Origin: Aralia elata
Taxonomy: Eukaryota; Streptophyta; Magnoliopsida; Apiales; Araliaceae
Direction: 5' to 3'
Assembly: GCA_034770075.1 (NCBI GenBank)
Contig: CM068380.1
Coordinates: 29,388,005 to 29,452,004, forward strand
Length of the DNA: 64,000 nt
In this document: positions 1 to 11,947 of the stretch, one piece after another
Numbering within the stretch: the first letter of the stretch is position 1
Layout: every line of letters starts with the position of its first letter
Notes under the pieces: model-generated
Database searches by the model: none
What the model saw: only the letters and a program-made list of their open reading frames with translations
What the model was told of the DNA's origin: nothing
Program-made: the position numbers and the translations under genes

Positions 1-760
1 TCTAGTTAAAGTCCTAAACCAATTAGAAGTTACAATCCTTGTTCCATTCAATGCGGGTCAAAAATAAGCTTTTTAAAAACCCGACCCAGCGCGGTCGCGC
101 CCATATTTGGCATAGGAAGCAGCGCACCCGCGCCCAAGTGCCAGAAATCAAGTTTTTCACTCTGCAGACTAGCGCGGCCGCGCCCAAAATACACTAGGAA
201 CTGGCGCGGCCGCGCCCGACGAAATTCTGCTCGGACATCTGTTGGTAAAATGGTCATAACCTTTGATCCGGGAAGAGTTACAGGGCCTGCCACCTATCAA
301 ATCGAAGCTCTCGACGAGATCTACAACTTTCATTCTTTGAGAATTGAGAGATTCAGATTGGATCAAAGTCAAACTTGGGCTTAAAGTGGCTGCAATACAA
401 ATGGCAACTCCAAACTTTGAGGTTCAACGTACGTTGGTAAAACGATCATTACTTTCTCATCCGAACTCCGATTGTGACGATTTAAGATATTCCGGAAAGC
501 TAAGGAGTAGCTCTACAATACAATCCAAGTTCCAAACCAATAACATGCATCCAACCTAGTGTTAAAAGCCCTGCAATCTTTCCTTCTTGCGTTTGCTTGC
601 TTATTGTACTCCAAAAGATGTTCGGATTGTGTTTCCTTGCTTCTTCCTACAAAATAACATAAAAACACTATAAATATCTAATACTAACTTAAAATACTTA
701 AGAACTCACAAATTATCAAGTCAAACGTACTCAATTCATAAATATAAAATCCACTCATCA
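1..760 (-). repeat. Element C 3' LTR, truncated by window edge
   Basis: The LTR begins (minus strand) TGATGAGTGG at 760, directly after a polypurine tract, and matches the 5' LTR at about 4263-5024 with scattered substitutions and small indels. About 1 kb of this LTR should continue left of the window. Confidence 0.85.
89..218. promoter_or_regulatory. GC-rich dyad cluster in element C 3' LTR
   Basis: Four copies of a GC-rich near-palindrome lie at 89-104, 121-136, 171-186 and 203-218 in an otherwise AT-rich LTR. The last contains the perfect 14-bp palindrome GGCGCGGCCGCGCC. The same cluster occurs in the 5' LTR. A cis-regulatory role is inference from its position upstream of a TATA-like box in the 5' LTR. 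Confidence 0.6.
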
Positions 761-778
761 AATACCCCCAAACTTAAA
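761..778 (-). other. Polypurine tract of element C
   Basis: The plus strand reads aataccccca followed by aacttaaa; the complement is a purine-rich run immediately before the 3' LTR start. A near copy (tacccccaaacttaaa) at about 1778-1793 is 1 kb further inside and may be a second or captured tract. Confidence 0.7.
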
Positions 779-1225
779 TCTTTGCTTGTCCTCAAGCAAA
801 CACTAAGAACAACAACTATAACAACTAATTCTGAATAACAACTCACACGACTCGAGCAATGAATCAATACAAATTTTCATAATAGCCTCAAAGATTTTCT
901 TTAATGATAACTCAAGAATAAAAAATTTCGAAAACATGCAAAGCCTAAAATTTCAACCTAATTATCAGTTCCACGACTACTCATGATCCTTTAAGTGCGT
1001 GTGTGTGCATCCAAATATTCAACTAGCCATGACTTACACTAGATCATATAATCAAATACTCATAAAAGATTTTCAAATCAACTCTAAAAACCTGCTTTCA
1101 TATCAATCTCCGCTAATAAAGGCAAAATATAAAATTTAGATGATCAAAAGGATATTTCATACATTTAAGCACACTTGAACCCTTCCCAAGTATTTTAAAA
1201 CACAATTTTTCTTTCCTTTTTTTTA

Positions 1226-1366
1226 GTGAGTGTGTTTTATGCTCCATCTCACTTCTCATTGAACGAGTGTGTTTTACACTCCATCCCGTTTTCTCTCGCA
1301 CGAATGCGTTTTATGCTCCTTCTCGTGCCTGTGTTTATGGGTGAATGCGTTTTACGCTCCATCTCG
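1226..1366. repeat. Four-unit minisatellite inside element C
   Basis: A unit of the form gagTGtGTTTTAtGCTCCATCTC recurs four times, starting near 1226, 1264, 1301 and 1342, with about 38-41 bp spacing. Short open frames across it are by-products of the repeat. The rest of 779-2086 is AT-rich with no recognisable coding sequence. Confidence 0.6.
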
Positions 1367-2086
1367 GCCCACCACATGATTCATCATTTTAACTCAAGAA
1401 GGTTTCACAATTTTCAATAACCCAAGATTTCTCCCAAATTTATGTTAATGCCTAAATTCACTTCAACTGATGCTCAAATAAGATTTTAAAGTTTCAATGA
1501 TATCTTTCACAAGTATTCAACCAAAATTTTTAAACCACAACTAGCTAAACATATGGATTTGTGCTTTGAAGTTCAAATAAATTACAAACAGTATAAACCC
1601 ATCTCATAAATCAAAATATAAACTAAGCATGTTTTTCAATTTCACAAGCGTTGAAAAAAAAATTTCTTATCATTGGCCATAATCAAATTCAAATCAAATC
1701 ATTGCTCACCTGTCCTAAAAACATACTAACTAACATGCAACCTTAATAAACTAAAATAAATGACACAAAACAAGACCATACCCCCAAACTTAAACCAGGC
1801 ATTGTCCTCAATGGCTAAAATAGAAAAAAGTAAAGCAAAAGACTTCTTTGAAAATATAGCAATCTTCCTCCTTGTCTGCTAAGTTTGAAGAATAGGTTAG
1901 GCACATCAGAATGAATAAGGCATTGCACTTGAATTAGACTTGAATAACCTGTAAACACATTAGAAGCAAGTTTATTAACTACTATGAAACCTAATAAAAT
2001 TAATAAAAAATAAAAATAAAAATTAAACTTAGGTTGCCTCCCAAGAAGCGCTTGTTTTAAAGTCGTCAGCCCGACTTCACCATTTA

Positions 2087-2296
2087 CTATCCAATTCCCC
2101 TTCGAAAATTAAGGAACCCTACATCCATTAGACGCAATGTAACCTTTGAAGGTTTTGCTACAGTAGGGGCTATAGTTTCAAAGTCACCTAGTTTGCTTTT
2201 TGTAGATAGGTTCCTAATTACAACTGTCAAATAGCTAGGTGCTTCCTCCGTTGTGTTCGTGATTAGATTGGGACATTGAATCTTGTCAAACACCAC
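2087..2296 (-). pseudogene. Possible protease-region remnant of element C
   Basis: A 69-codon open stretch contains a segment resembling the part of Athila-type proteases after the active site, where 'K-P-[ST]-x-V-T-L-x-L' is followed by an R-G pair. No catalytic D-[ST]-G triad is visible, and flanking frames are broken. Position downstream of the gag remnant fits. It could also be unrelated noncoding sequence; the call is tentative. Confidence 0.3.
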
Positions 2297-2589
2297 GGGC
2301 TCTTTTTTTATCTCCTCTCTCTTATCCCACCGTGGTTATAATGTAGTCCTAGCTCTCATGTCATAAAGAGTTTTGCCGATAACATGACTACCAAGTGGGC
2401 ACGGTTTTACAAAACTGACTGGATTCTTGAACTTTGATGGAGAAGGCACTTGGGACACTAACAAAATACGATCATCTTCATTAGCACTTAAATATCTTGT
2501 GGCTCATCCAGTTGTAGATTTGGTTCGGGCTCACCATTAGTCTCGAGAACCACGTCACTGGGCCATGCATAATGATAACTATTCTGAAG

Positions 2590-3145
2590 GCGTTAATAAG
2601 CTGTCCCATCTAGTTCTCAAAATTTCGAATCGACACTGCTTGACTTTTTATATTTAAATCCACTAAGTGCAATAGCTGATCTTGATCACTCATTCTTTTG
2701 TCCGTAGCTGTAATAAACTTCGCCAAGGCCTCCTCCAAACTCAGTTTCCTTTCTTCTTCATATAGATAGACTGAATCCTGAAATTATGGAGTGTATGATT
2801 GGCTTGGAGCAAAGATTTGGACTTGATTATTATGGCTCCATGAAAAATCTAGATGATACCCCCAATCTTGATGATAGTTGTTGGGATAGGCATAACTGTT
2901 GGGGTAATCGCCGAAATTGCCACCATACTGCATCGACTTAAATTGATGGCGCATTGATGATTCGGATGATTTCCAGCACAATAATCACAAATTACCGCCA
3001 CACTTTGAATACGTTGTACTGCAAAAGCGTCAATCATCCTCGAAAGTGTCTCAATCTGTGCTGACAATTCATCGAATTCATAAATCCCTGCCGCTCTTGG
3101 CTGAATCATTCTCGTATAAGGCCATTGATAGTCGTAGTCAGCCAT
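2590..3145 (-). pseudogene. gag: Truncated Athila-type gag remnant
   Basis: An ATG at 3145 lies about 110 bp downstream of the PBS and opens a 98-codon frame. It has a zinc-knuckle-like C-x2-C-x4-H-x4-C motif (CDYCAGNHPNHQC), the nucleocapsid signature of Athila-type Gag. A frameshift near 2940 moves the reading to a second frame (2784-2981) with an asparagine/tyrosine-rich stretch ending in an F-S-W motif typical of the same Gag region. Further on, near 2600-2760, are phrases like F-E-N-Q-M-G-Q-L, the usual 'LENQ(V/M)GQ(I/L)' end of Athila Gag. The capsid half is absent, so this is a deletion derivative. Confidence 0.6.
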
Positions 3146-3255
3146 GGTGTACCTAAAAAGAGAGAAATATAGGAAGAGAATTAAAATAAAAACAAAATGA
3201 TCAAATTAAGACTAATTTGATTGAAGCTAATGATGGCAAAAAATATTAAACTAAT

Positions 3256-3275
3256 TCCCCGGCAACGACGCTAAA
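3256..3275 (-). other. Primer-binding site of element C (tRNA-Asp type)
   Basis: The minus strand reads TTAGCGTCGTTGCCGGGGAA four bases after the LTR end. It matches the usual tRNA-Asp-complementary PBS TGGCGCCGTTGCCGGGGA with several mismatches at the 5' side. Confidence 0.7.
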
Positions 3276-4263
3276 AACTTGTTTGCCTAATTTTATACTA
3301 GCAAAATACGCAAGTATATGCAGTCCACAAGTAATATAATGATAAGAGAGTGTCAAACCCACAGAGAATTATTTAATAATAATTACCAAATATTAACTCA
3401 TAATCAAATTAATTTTATTTAAACAATTCGATAAAAGGTTTTAAATTTTAAAAATAAAGTACTAAACTAACTAATTACTAACTACCAAGAATTGAATTCA
3501 GATAAAAAGGCTTAAGATTACAATTTCTCTTAATGTTTCACTTGAATTAATACACTTTCTACTAAGTTATATTAATTATTCCATATTGTTAATTAAGAAC
3601 TCATCAATATTTATAACTATCTCTTGATGTATCATAAACGAATCAACTAAAATCCACAAAAGATAGAATTAAGATGAACACCCTAGTTAACTAATTCACT
3701 ATATCTCTATATGAATTACAATTAAAAAGGATTTAAAGCTTAGGTTCTCTTTCAAATTACATGCGGCGTATAGGTATATCTCTATCCTAAACACAAATTA
3801 TGAATTCCATCACCATACAGAAAACATAATCACATGCTATTATGATTAGGTCTAAATCTATAATCCATCTCTCGAGTTCATATAGATTACCACAGTAATT
3901 GTTGATCAGACAATTAAGCAATTAATCACAAATCATAATAGACAACCCGATAATAATCAATAATAATTAACAAAGAAGCATATCAATAAAAGCTACGCAA
4001 TAAGTTCCATTATAATCTTAAAAAGAAATTAGTTCATGATTGAATTAAAATCCATAATCCACAATTGATAAATCATTCAAGAATACAAAATAAAAGATTA
4101 GGGAAGAGAATAGAATCCGTAATTGCAATCCTTGAGTCTCTCCTTCAGCTCTTGTGATGAATCTTTCTTGCTTGCTTAATTGCTTCAAGCCTCCCACTCT
4201 TTCTCCCAAACTAGGGTTAGCAAAAAGTAGCAAGATCTCTATTATTCTATGCTTGATATCATG

Positions 4264-4271
4264 TATTTATA
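4264..4271 (-). promoter_or_regulatory. TATA-like box of element C LTR
   Basis: TATAAATA on the minus strand, 95 bp downstream of the dyad cluster; consistent with an LTR core promoter. Confidence 0.5.
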
Positions 4272-4365
4272 GGTTCTAGTTAAAGTCCTAAACCAATTAG
4301 AAGTTACAATCCTTGTTCCATTCAATGCATGCGGGTCAAATATAAGCTTTTTAAAAACCCGACCC

Positions 4366-4480
4366 AGCGCGGTCGCGCCCATATTTGGCCTAGGAAGCAA
4401 CACGCCCGCGCCCAAGTTTTTCACTCTGCAGACCAGCACGGCCGCGCCCAAAATACACTAGGAACCGGCGCGGCCGCGCC
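4366..4480. promoter_or_regulatory. GC-rich dyad cluster in element C 5' LTR
   Basis: Units lie at 4366-4380, 4400-4413, 4435-4450 and 4467-4480; the last is the perfect palindrome GGCGCGGCCGCGCC. The segment 4426-4486 is about 84% identical by eye to 30060-30120 in the leader of copia A, an element of a different superfamily. Confidence 0.6.
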
Positions 4481-5024
4481 TGACGAAATTCTACTCGGAC
4501 ATCTGTTGGTAAAATGATCATAACTTTGGGTCCGGGAAGAGTTACGGGGCCTGCCACCTATCAAATCGAAGCTCTCAACGAGATCTACAACTTTCATTTT
4601 TTGAGACTTGAGAGATTCAGATTGGATCAAAGTCGAAATTGGGCTTAACGTGGCTGCAATGCAAATGGCAACTCCAAACTTTGAGGTTCAACGTCCGTTG
4701 GTAAAACGATAATTACTTTCTCATCCGAACTCCGATTGTGACAATTCAAGATATTACGGAAAGCTAAGGATTATCTCTACATTAAAATCCAAGTTCCAAA
4801 CCAATAACATGCATCCAACCTAGTGTTAAAAGCCCTGCAATATTCCCTTCTTGCGTTTGCTTGCTTATTGTACTCCAAAAGATGTTCGGATTGCGTTTCC
4901 TTGCTTCTTCCTACAAAATAAAATATAAACACTATAAATACCTAATACTAACTTAAAATACTTAAGAACTCACAAATTATCAAGCCAAACGTACTCAATT
5001 CATAGATGTAAAACCCACTCATCA

Positions 5025-5029
5025 ATCAC
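5025..5029. other. TSD of element C (one side)
   Basis: atcac follows the LTR end. The uninterrupted copia LTR (40501 copy) reads continuously through this site, which places the insertion exactly here. The other copy is off-window. Confidence 0.7.
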
Positions 5030-5440
5030 CATGACCTTTCTTTGTACTCAATTATCAATTATACGAAAGAGATAGAGAATTAGAATCATACCCTTGTAGA
5101 ACAGTGTTTCCTCAAGTACGAGTTCAACTCTAAATCCTTCGCGTTATCCTTGAATTCACCGGTTAGATTCCTTCCTTTGATCAATGTTAGCCATCTAAGT
5201 GTTTGGCCTCTAAAGGTGATCCACCAAGGAATAATATGTAGTCAAGAAGATGAGTGTTGGCAAAACCTTTGTTTCTATCTCTATAGAATTTGTAAATACT
5301 CTCCTAAATCTTATGAAAGCGTATGTCATCCCAATCCATAATAAGACTCCTCTTATTTATAGATATAGGCAACCCTCCTAAACTATTTAGGAATAGGATT
5401 TTATTCTCAAACCCTTTTACAAATTAAATAATAATAATAG

Positions 5441-5476
<36 letters not shown>

Positions 5477-6571
5477 GACTCCTCTTATTAATTTATATTT
5501 AATATTTTCAAAATATTAAATAATAAATATTAAGCTATTTAATTTATTCTATCACCATAGATTAAATTAAATATACTTAACTTATTATTACGATTATGTC
5601 ATTTACTTCTTAAATAAATATTTTCCTTTTACGGTGTGACCCTTTAGGTTCTCTATATTAAATCGGTTGTGAATAAATCAATTAGAACTTCAATATTAAG
5701 CACAAAAGAACCTTTTTAGTGAATAGTTACCATACAATTCAATCATTCTACCATACAATGTCCCAATTAAACATAAGACATTGAATTACTGTCAAGTCTT
5801 ATTTTATTTAATTATATGTATTTCGATTCGCAAATGCACAACTCTGATAATACAAATTAGAAACCACTTTCTAATTTCATTCTGCCTTGGCCAAGGACTA
5901 CTGATTTGTCATTTATCGAATCACATTAGACATTCTCTCCTTTTACTAGAAGCGGTAGATTCTTTGTTGACCATTCACCTATCTCCATGTATAACTTATT
6001 ATACCCAAGCATACCCTTTGATATACCCTAAGGGTCTTAAGGAACATGTCAAAGTATAACTCCTCATACACAAGATACTATAATGATCTCAAGTCCAAGG
6101 ATCACTTGTACTACTATCACTAAAGGAATTCTTATTGACAGACAAGTAAAACTCCATTAGGTATTCCTTTAGCGAGTCATGTTTAGTGAAGTTATTCCCC
6201 AATAAGTACATGCATACTTGCTTTAGTATCTCCACACAAATAATTATGAAATTAATCATCCTCTTCCTAAGAGCAAACAAAGTATGTACCAATCTATCCG
6301 GATTCACTAGTCCTCTTTTTAGTAATCCAACGATTAGGACCGATTTTAGTTTTAATCTCTCTAAGAATTTAGCTCTCATTAGTATGATCATTATCATGAT
6401 TCTAAAAGCATTTCTTAAAACTATGGATTTATCACATATAAAATAACAGCACCATGTAGATAAAGTAAAATGTCTTTAATTATTTAATTTTTTTATTAAT
6501 AAATGAATAATATTACAAAGTATATGCTACATCATATCTAATATGATTGGCTTGTGTGCATACTACTTTCA
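5025..6571 (-). repeat. Copia A 3' LTR, partial
   Basis: Aligns to the intact copia B 3' LTR (40501-42323) from its position about 95 onward. Relative to that copy it lacks about 75 bp near 5400 and about 100 bp near 5690. In a roughly 200-bp sample it differs more from its own 5' LTR (about 7%) than from copia B's 3' LTR (about 5.5%); these are by-eye counts. Confidence 0.8.
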
Positions 6572-6583
6572 ATCTCCCACTTG
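6572..6583 (-). other. Polypurine tract of copia A
   Basis: The minus strand reads AAGTGGGAGATT directly before the LTR start TGAAAGTAG. The same arrangement occurs in copia B at 42324. Confidence 0.75.
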
Positions 6584-6589
6584 CACCAA

Positions 6590-8226
6590 ATCCAATTGTC
6601 ATGGTATCTAATACTCATCTTCTCTAAGTGATGATCAAATTATTGTTAGGTTAAAGCTTTAGTAAATGGATCTGCAATGTTGTCTTGAGAATCCACTCGC
6701 TCCAAAGTGACGTCTCCTCTTTCAATGATCTCTCTAATCAAATGAAACCACTGCAATACGTGTTTGGATTTCTGATAAGACCTAGGTTCCTTAGCCTGAG
6801 CAACAGCTCAAGTGTTGTCACAGAATAAAGCTACGGCTCCTCTAATGTTAGGAACCACTCCAAGTTCAGTTATAAACTTCTTCATCCAAACAGCTTCCTT
6901 TACAACTTCACTTGCAGCTATGTACTCTACTACTGTCACTGAATCAACAACTGTTTGCTGCTTGGAACTTTTCCAACTCACTGCGCTACCGTTTAAGGTA
7001 AACACATATCCTAAAATGGATTTACTGTCATCTTGGTTCGTTTAAAAACTTGAGTCTGTATAGCTCTCTAGTTTTAATTCAGACCCACTGTAGACAAGAA
7101 ATACATCCTTAGTTCTTCTTAAATACTTTAGGATGTTTTTCACTGTCTTCCAGTGATCTTCTCTTGGACTCGACTGATATCTGCTTGTTACACTAAGTGC
7201 ATGAGCAACATCTGGTCTAGTACATATTATACCGTACATGATAGATCCTTTTGTCGAATCATAATGAATCTTACTCATACGGTCTCTCTCCTCAGGTGTC
7301 TTTGGGGCCTATTTCTTGGAGAGATGTATTTCATAGCTCATCGGCATGAGACCTCTCTTGGAATCTTCTATGCTAAACTTCTTTAGCATCTAGTTAATGT
7401 ACTTTCCTTGGGACAAGCCAAGCATCCTTTTAGATCTATCTCTATAGATCTTTATCCCCAAAATATAGGATGTTTCACCCAAGTCCTTCATGGAGAAGTG
7501 TTTAGATAACCAAATTTTAATCGACTGTAGCATAGGAACATCATTCCATATCAATAATATATCATCAACATATAATATTAGGAATTAAACAGCACTCCCA
7601 CTAACCTTCTTATACACACAAGGTTCATCCTCATTTTTGATAAAATCAAACTCTTTGATTGTCTCATCAAAACGGATATTCCACCTTCGAGAAGCTTGCT
7701 TCAATCCATAAATGGATCGTTGTAGCTTGCAGACTTGATTTGTTCCAACCGTTGAAACAAAACCCTCTGGTTGTATCATATATACATCGTCCTTAAGTTT
7801 TCCATTGAGGGAAGGTCGTCTTAATGTCCATTTGCCAGATTTCGTAGTTATAATAAGCTGTAATTGCAAGCAAAATCCGAATGGACTTAATCATAGCTAC
7901 TGATGAGAAGGTTTCATCATAGTCAATACCTTGTCTTTGTTTGAAACCTTTTGTAACCAATCGGACCTTGTAGGTCTCTCCTTGCCATCCGCTCCAGTCT
8001 TTCTTTTAAAGACCCATTTGCGCCCAATAGGCTTAATGCCCTCAGATGGTGAAACCAAAGTCCATACTTGGTTTTCATACATGGAGTCCATCTCAGATTT
8101 CATGGCTTTTAGCCATTTCTCTGAGTCTTTACTACACATAGCCTCTTCGTAAGTCAATAAATCATCATCATCTATGATGTGTACCTCATTATTATCCTCT
8201 ATGATGAATCCATACATGTCGGGTAT
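6590..8226 (-). pseudogene. pol: Copia A reverse transcriptase / RNase H remnant
   Basis: Ty1/copia RT copies element RNA into DNA and RNase H removes the RNA. Reading right to left: the RT N-terminal block with the W-V-F-K-R-K motif (8226-7897), the lysine-rich 'N-G-K-L ... P-E-G-F' and 'L-K-Q-A-S-R' blocks (7869-7585), a stop just before the YVDD catalytic motif near 7560, then RNase H (7278-6808) with the E-Y-I-A-A-S-E and C-D-N motifs. In-frame stops include TAG at 7309-7311 and TGA at 6808-6810; both are shared with copia B. The frame is cut at 8226 by solo LTR E1 and resumes at 10991. It is not functional. Confidence 0.8.
8222..8226. other. TSD of solo LTR E1, left copy
   Basis: ggtat, matched at 10986-10990. 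Copia B reads uninterrupted through the same position near 43970. Confidence 0.85.
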
Positions 8227-10985
8227 TGTGACACCCCCAAATCCGGGTACCTCAACTCCACAGATTTGGTGCTCACTATACCATACATTCATGACTAACT
8301 ACCCATGGCAAAAGGTAATATAAATAAACTGAATACATCATCTTCCCACAAAAAGGGGGTTACATCTCTAATCTCTTAATCAAGCAAATCCCAGGTTATC
8401 TAACCTTTAATACATAAATGCGGAATTAAAACATAAAATTAAGTAAGTCTTGTTACAAGAAAACATCAAATGAATAACAGGTCTCTCGCTACTTCGGCAT
8501 CTTGCCCTTGCCTTTACTCATGGATGGCTCGTCCGATTTCTCTGCCTTAGCTGCAATGTTTTAGAGCAAGAGTGAGCAAACAATTGCCCACAAACATAAT
8601 AACGATAACGATTGAATAATTAACGGAATAGATTTCAACTGAGATATTGTAGTTTTCTGAATGCAATCAATAACCAATCGAGATATGAAAGCTTAATAGG
8701 ATACTTGGCTCAAGAACTGATTATAGAATTCAAGGTTTTAAATTGTATCTGAGGGTCACAAGACCTCGAACTATGTCCTAGGTTATCAAGTATTTCTACC
8801 GTAACCTTTAACAGTCTTATAGACTATGGACCATCCATCTCGTACTCAGGGAATCAGCCCTTTGTACAATGTATTGTGCACAAATATTTTAACGCTGTTG
8901 CGTAATTAATCCCCTATATTAGGGTTGTTCATCTCAGTTTAGCATCAGAATCCGTACCAAAAGGAACTTGGTTTGGAACAATTTTAAAATATTCTAAGTC
9001 TTTAGAACGCTCATCAACTAAGGACTAGCTGAATCAATTAGGGTTTGCTAGTCACTAAACATTTGGTTTATCAATAAAGTTTGTATAATAGAAATTCTGT
9101 TCAAAGTTTGAATAACGATCAATGATCGAACAATAAATGAATGGAGTAAATATAAACACTTGACATGATAACAACTTTGCTTGAATAATAATAAGCTAAG
9201 GTTAATAAGCTTGCTCAACGAAAGTAAACTTGCTTTAAAGGAAATAACAAGTTTAAGGGAGGAAAAACTTGCCTCGCGTAGATTACAGATTTAAATAATT
9301 CACGTTCCTTAATCGACCTATACATTTCGATTATAAAATGGTAACAATAATTAGTTACAGAACAATATACACTTTAAGATTCGATCTTATCCTATTTCAT
9401 TATAACATTTCGATTGTCATTCGATAATCATTAAGTACTTGCTTAACAACCATCGTGGTGTCTTATAAGTCACTTTATACCTCAATATAAATTTTAAACT
9501 TGCTTATAGCATCATAGTAAAATCACAAAGAAAAATGAAAAATTAAAATTTCAGTTTCTGTTTCCTTCGCCGGGGCGGGAATTTACTTAGCAAAAATCTC
9601 GCCGGGGCGAAGTTTTCCAGTTCAATATTCTCGCCGGGGCGAGACTTTGCCGGGGCGAAGATATACAGTTCATTTCTCTCGCCGGGGCGAGAGACTCGGC
9701 AGTCATCTCCTACAGTTCGCGAACCAGTGAAATCTTAAGCCAAAATTTTCCAAATTCTACCATCCAATACATAATTTAAACTTACCCATACATCAAATAT
9801 GCTAGAAAACAATTACCCAACATGTTTCTAACCAATTTAACCATTATAATACACCTAATCAACTAATTAGAATCCAAAACAATTCACTGTTTATACAAAA
9901 TATTCATAGTTTAGCCATTTCAATGAAATCAACCACTGTAAATTCATCTCTCAACCATTTTAATCTATTCTACTTGCATTCTTTTCGTTTTTTATCATAT
10001 AATCATAATCAAATGTCAATTCACCGGTTAATAACCAAATTGAATCATCAATTTCATACACATAAGCCATACATAAAAGTAAGACTCTGTAAAACCAAAA
10101 AAAATTCATTCTAAAACATGCTTTTATGGATTAATTCATTCAAATTGATTTATAATCATCACATAATCTCTAATACATTCTTAGAATCAATTATAATCAA
10201 ATAATTCATGCATTGAACTAACAAATTTACATTCAGAGAAGTGAAAACCATATACAGTGAATTAAACTTCTAACAAAATCTAAAAGAAATTATACCTTCA
10301 AGCTAAACAAATATAACTCCTTAGCTTTAGCAATTCACTTCCTTCTCCTTCTCAATTCAAAGAACTCTCAACTCTCAATTTTTCTTTCTCTCTCAAAAGC
10401 TCTGTTCTTTCTTTTCTATACTTAACAATTAAACTGATGAAGCTTCCAAATAAAAACTGATAAAATATAATCACGTACTTTAATTTTAAATCATCAGTTA
10501 CATAATTCAAAAGCCATAAGGCTATGTTTGGCAATTACAATTAAAAATAACTCTTTTTACTAACCAAGGGTCACAAGACCTTGTTTAGTTTAACTAAATA
10601 AAACCCTTTCTCCATTTATTTTAATAATCCATTTTACTATATAGTTTTAATTGTCACACTTTTAATTTAATTAAACTTATTATTAAATAAATTCAATTAA
10701 ACCTTACTAATTTAATTAATAATTCTATTTAACCAATAACAATAACACCAAATAAATTATCTTATTCAAATAAATTATTTATTTAAATAAATCATTTAAT
10801 CATCTAATTTAATTATTAAATTAAATTAGAATAATCACATCAAATCACATTTAAATAACATTTAACATAAATTCTTTCGCCATAACTTTATAAATTATTT
10901 ATTTTACTCAATAAATAAATTAGCAAAAATATTTATATAACTCAATAAATATTTTTATTTAATCACAAAAATCGCATTCGTTACA
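8227..10985 (-). mobile_element. Solo LTR E1, Tekay-like chromovirus family
   Basis: A 2759-bp segment with TG...CA ends and a perfect 5-bp TSD (ggtat) interrupts the copia integrase-RT region. On the minus strand it starts TGTAACGAATGC and is homologous to the plus-strand LTR at 45564-47956, which has a PPT in front of it, so this is an LTR without internal region. It carries a GC-rich dyad cluster at 9567-9693. AT-rich sequence fills the rest; no coding content. Confidence 0.85.
9567..9693. promoter_or_regulatory. GC-rich dyad cluster in LTR E1
   Basis: Five units with core CGCCGGGGCG occur at about 9567, 9597, 9629, 9648 and 9678. The best are perfect 16-bp palindromes TCTCGCCGGGGCGAGA (at about 9630 and 9678). 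The related LTR E2 has the same core with different but still symmetric flanks. Confidence 0.6.
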
Positions 10986-10990
10986 GGTAT
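10986..10990. other. TSD of solo LTR E1, right copy
   Basis: ggtat, identical to 8222-8226. Confidence 0.85.
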
Positions 10991-11822
10991 CTTTAGTACT
11001 CTTTCTGATTTATGAATAGGTTGTGGTACAGTAGGTTCTTCCACTTGGTTAGGTACCTGACAATCCATAGTATTTTATGGTTCTTGAACTTCTTCAAGAT
11101 ATATCTTACTTCCATTGACCCCTTCAAAGATAAACTCTTTTTCTAAGAAGGCAGCATGTTTTGCAACAAACACCTTTTGATCAATAGAATGATAGAAATA
11201 ATACCCTGATTTTTCTTTAGCGTATCCCACGAATCTACACTTGTCGGATCTAGTATGTAGCTTATCATTCTCAAACTTTTTGACATAAGCTGGAAAAGCC
11301 TAAGTCTTAACATGCTTAAGATTTGGTTTCCTCCCTGTTCATAACTCATATGGAGTCTTTGGGGCGGATTTGGTAGGTACCTTATTAAATAGGTATGCAG
11401 CTGATTCTAAGCCATAACTCCAGAAGGATACTGAAAGGTCGGTAAAACTCATCATGGAATGAACTATGTCCAACAATGTTCGATTTCTCCTTTCAGATGC
11501 ACCATTCAACTGTGGTGTCCCTAGTGGAGTCCATTGTGAGATTATACCACTTTCTTTGAGACAATTGAGAAAATCATTGCTTCAGTATTTCCCTCCTCGA
11601 TCCGATCAAAGAATCTTAATACTCTTATCAGTTTGCTTCTCCACTTCACTTTTGAATTCTTTGAACTTTTCAAATGATTCAGATTTGTATTTCATCAAAT
11701 ACACATATCCAAATCTTGAATAATCATCAGTAAAAGTAATAAAATAAGAATACCCTCCTCGTGCAGTCGTTGTCACAGGCCACATTCGTCTGTGTGTACC
11801 AACGCTAACAACTCTATAACTC
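10991..11822 (-). pseudogene. pol: Copia A integrase remnant
   Basis: Integrase inserts the DNA copy into the genome. This piece holds most of the rve catalytic core: the S-D-R-G-G block with the second aspartate near 11605 and the S-E-R-R-N-R block with the catalytic glutamate near 11485, followed by the C-terminal segment (11349-11143) with G-Y-Y-F-Y and the hinge toward RT. It equals copia B 43975-44806. Stops and frameshifts break it repeatedly, and the first catalytic D block near 11790 is altered. Confidence 0.75.
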
Positions 11823-11827
11823 ATTCT
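11823..11827. other. TSD of solo LTR F, left copy
   Basis: attct, matched at 16417-16421; copia B is uninterrupted here (near 44808). Confidence 0.85.
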
Positions 11828-11942
11828 TGTAACGATCGGGAATTCTGGATTTACCTTGTAATTCAAATTTTTGAATATTAATGAATATATTGTATTTTAT
11901 TAATATTATTTTTCTGTTGCATGTTTAAAGGTTGTGTGACAA

Positions 11943-11947
11943 CCTGG
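11943..11947. other. TSD of solo LTR G, left copy
   Basis: cctgg, matched at 13280-13284. Confidence 0.8.

Larger units (their letters stand above)
1..5024 (-). mobile_element. Non-autonomous Athila-like LTR retrotransposon (element C)
   Basis: Reading on the minus strand, a 1745-bp 5' LTR (5024 to 3280) is followed by a tRNA-Asp-type PBS, about 2.5 kb of internal sequence, a polypurine tract and a 3' LTR (760 to beyond the window start). Both LTRs start TGATGAGTGG and align from 1-760 to 4263-5024. The internal region holds only the 3' part of an Athila-type gag and perhaps a protease scrap; there is no RT or integrase, so the element must have used proteins supplied in trans. It is inserted in the 3' LTR of copia A: comparison with the intact copia LTR at 40501 gives target atcac, seen at 5025-5029; the partner copy should lie left of the window. 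Confidence 0.85.
3280..5024 (-). repeat. Element C 5' LTR
   Basis: A 1745-bp LTR with TG...CA ends on the minus strand. It contains the dyad cluster at 4366-4480 and, 95 bp downstream of it in the direction of transcription, a TATA-like box (tatttata on the plus strand, 4264-4271; TATAAATA on the minus). The U3-like part is 4272-5024; the remaining 1 kb is AT-rich. Confidence 0.85.
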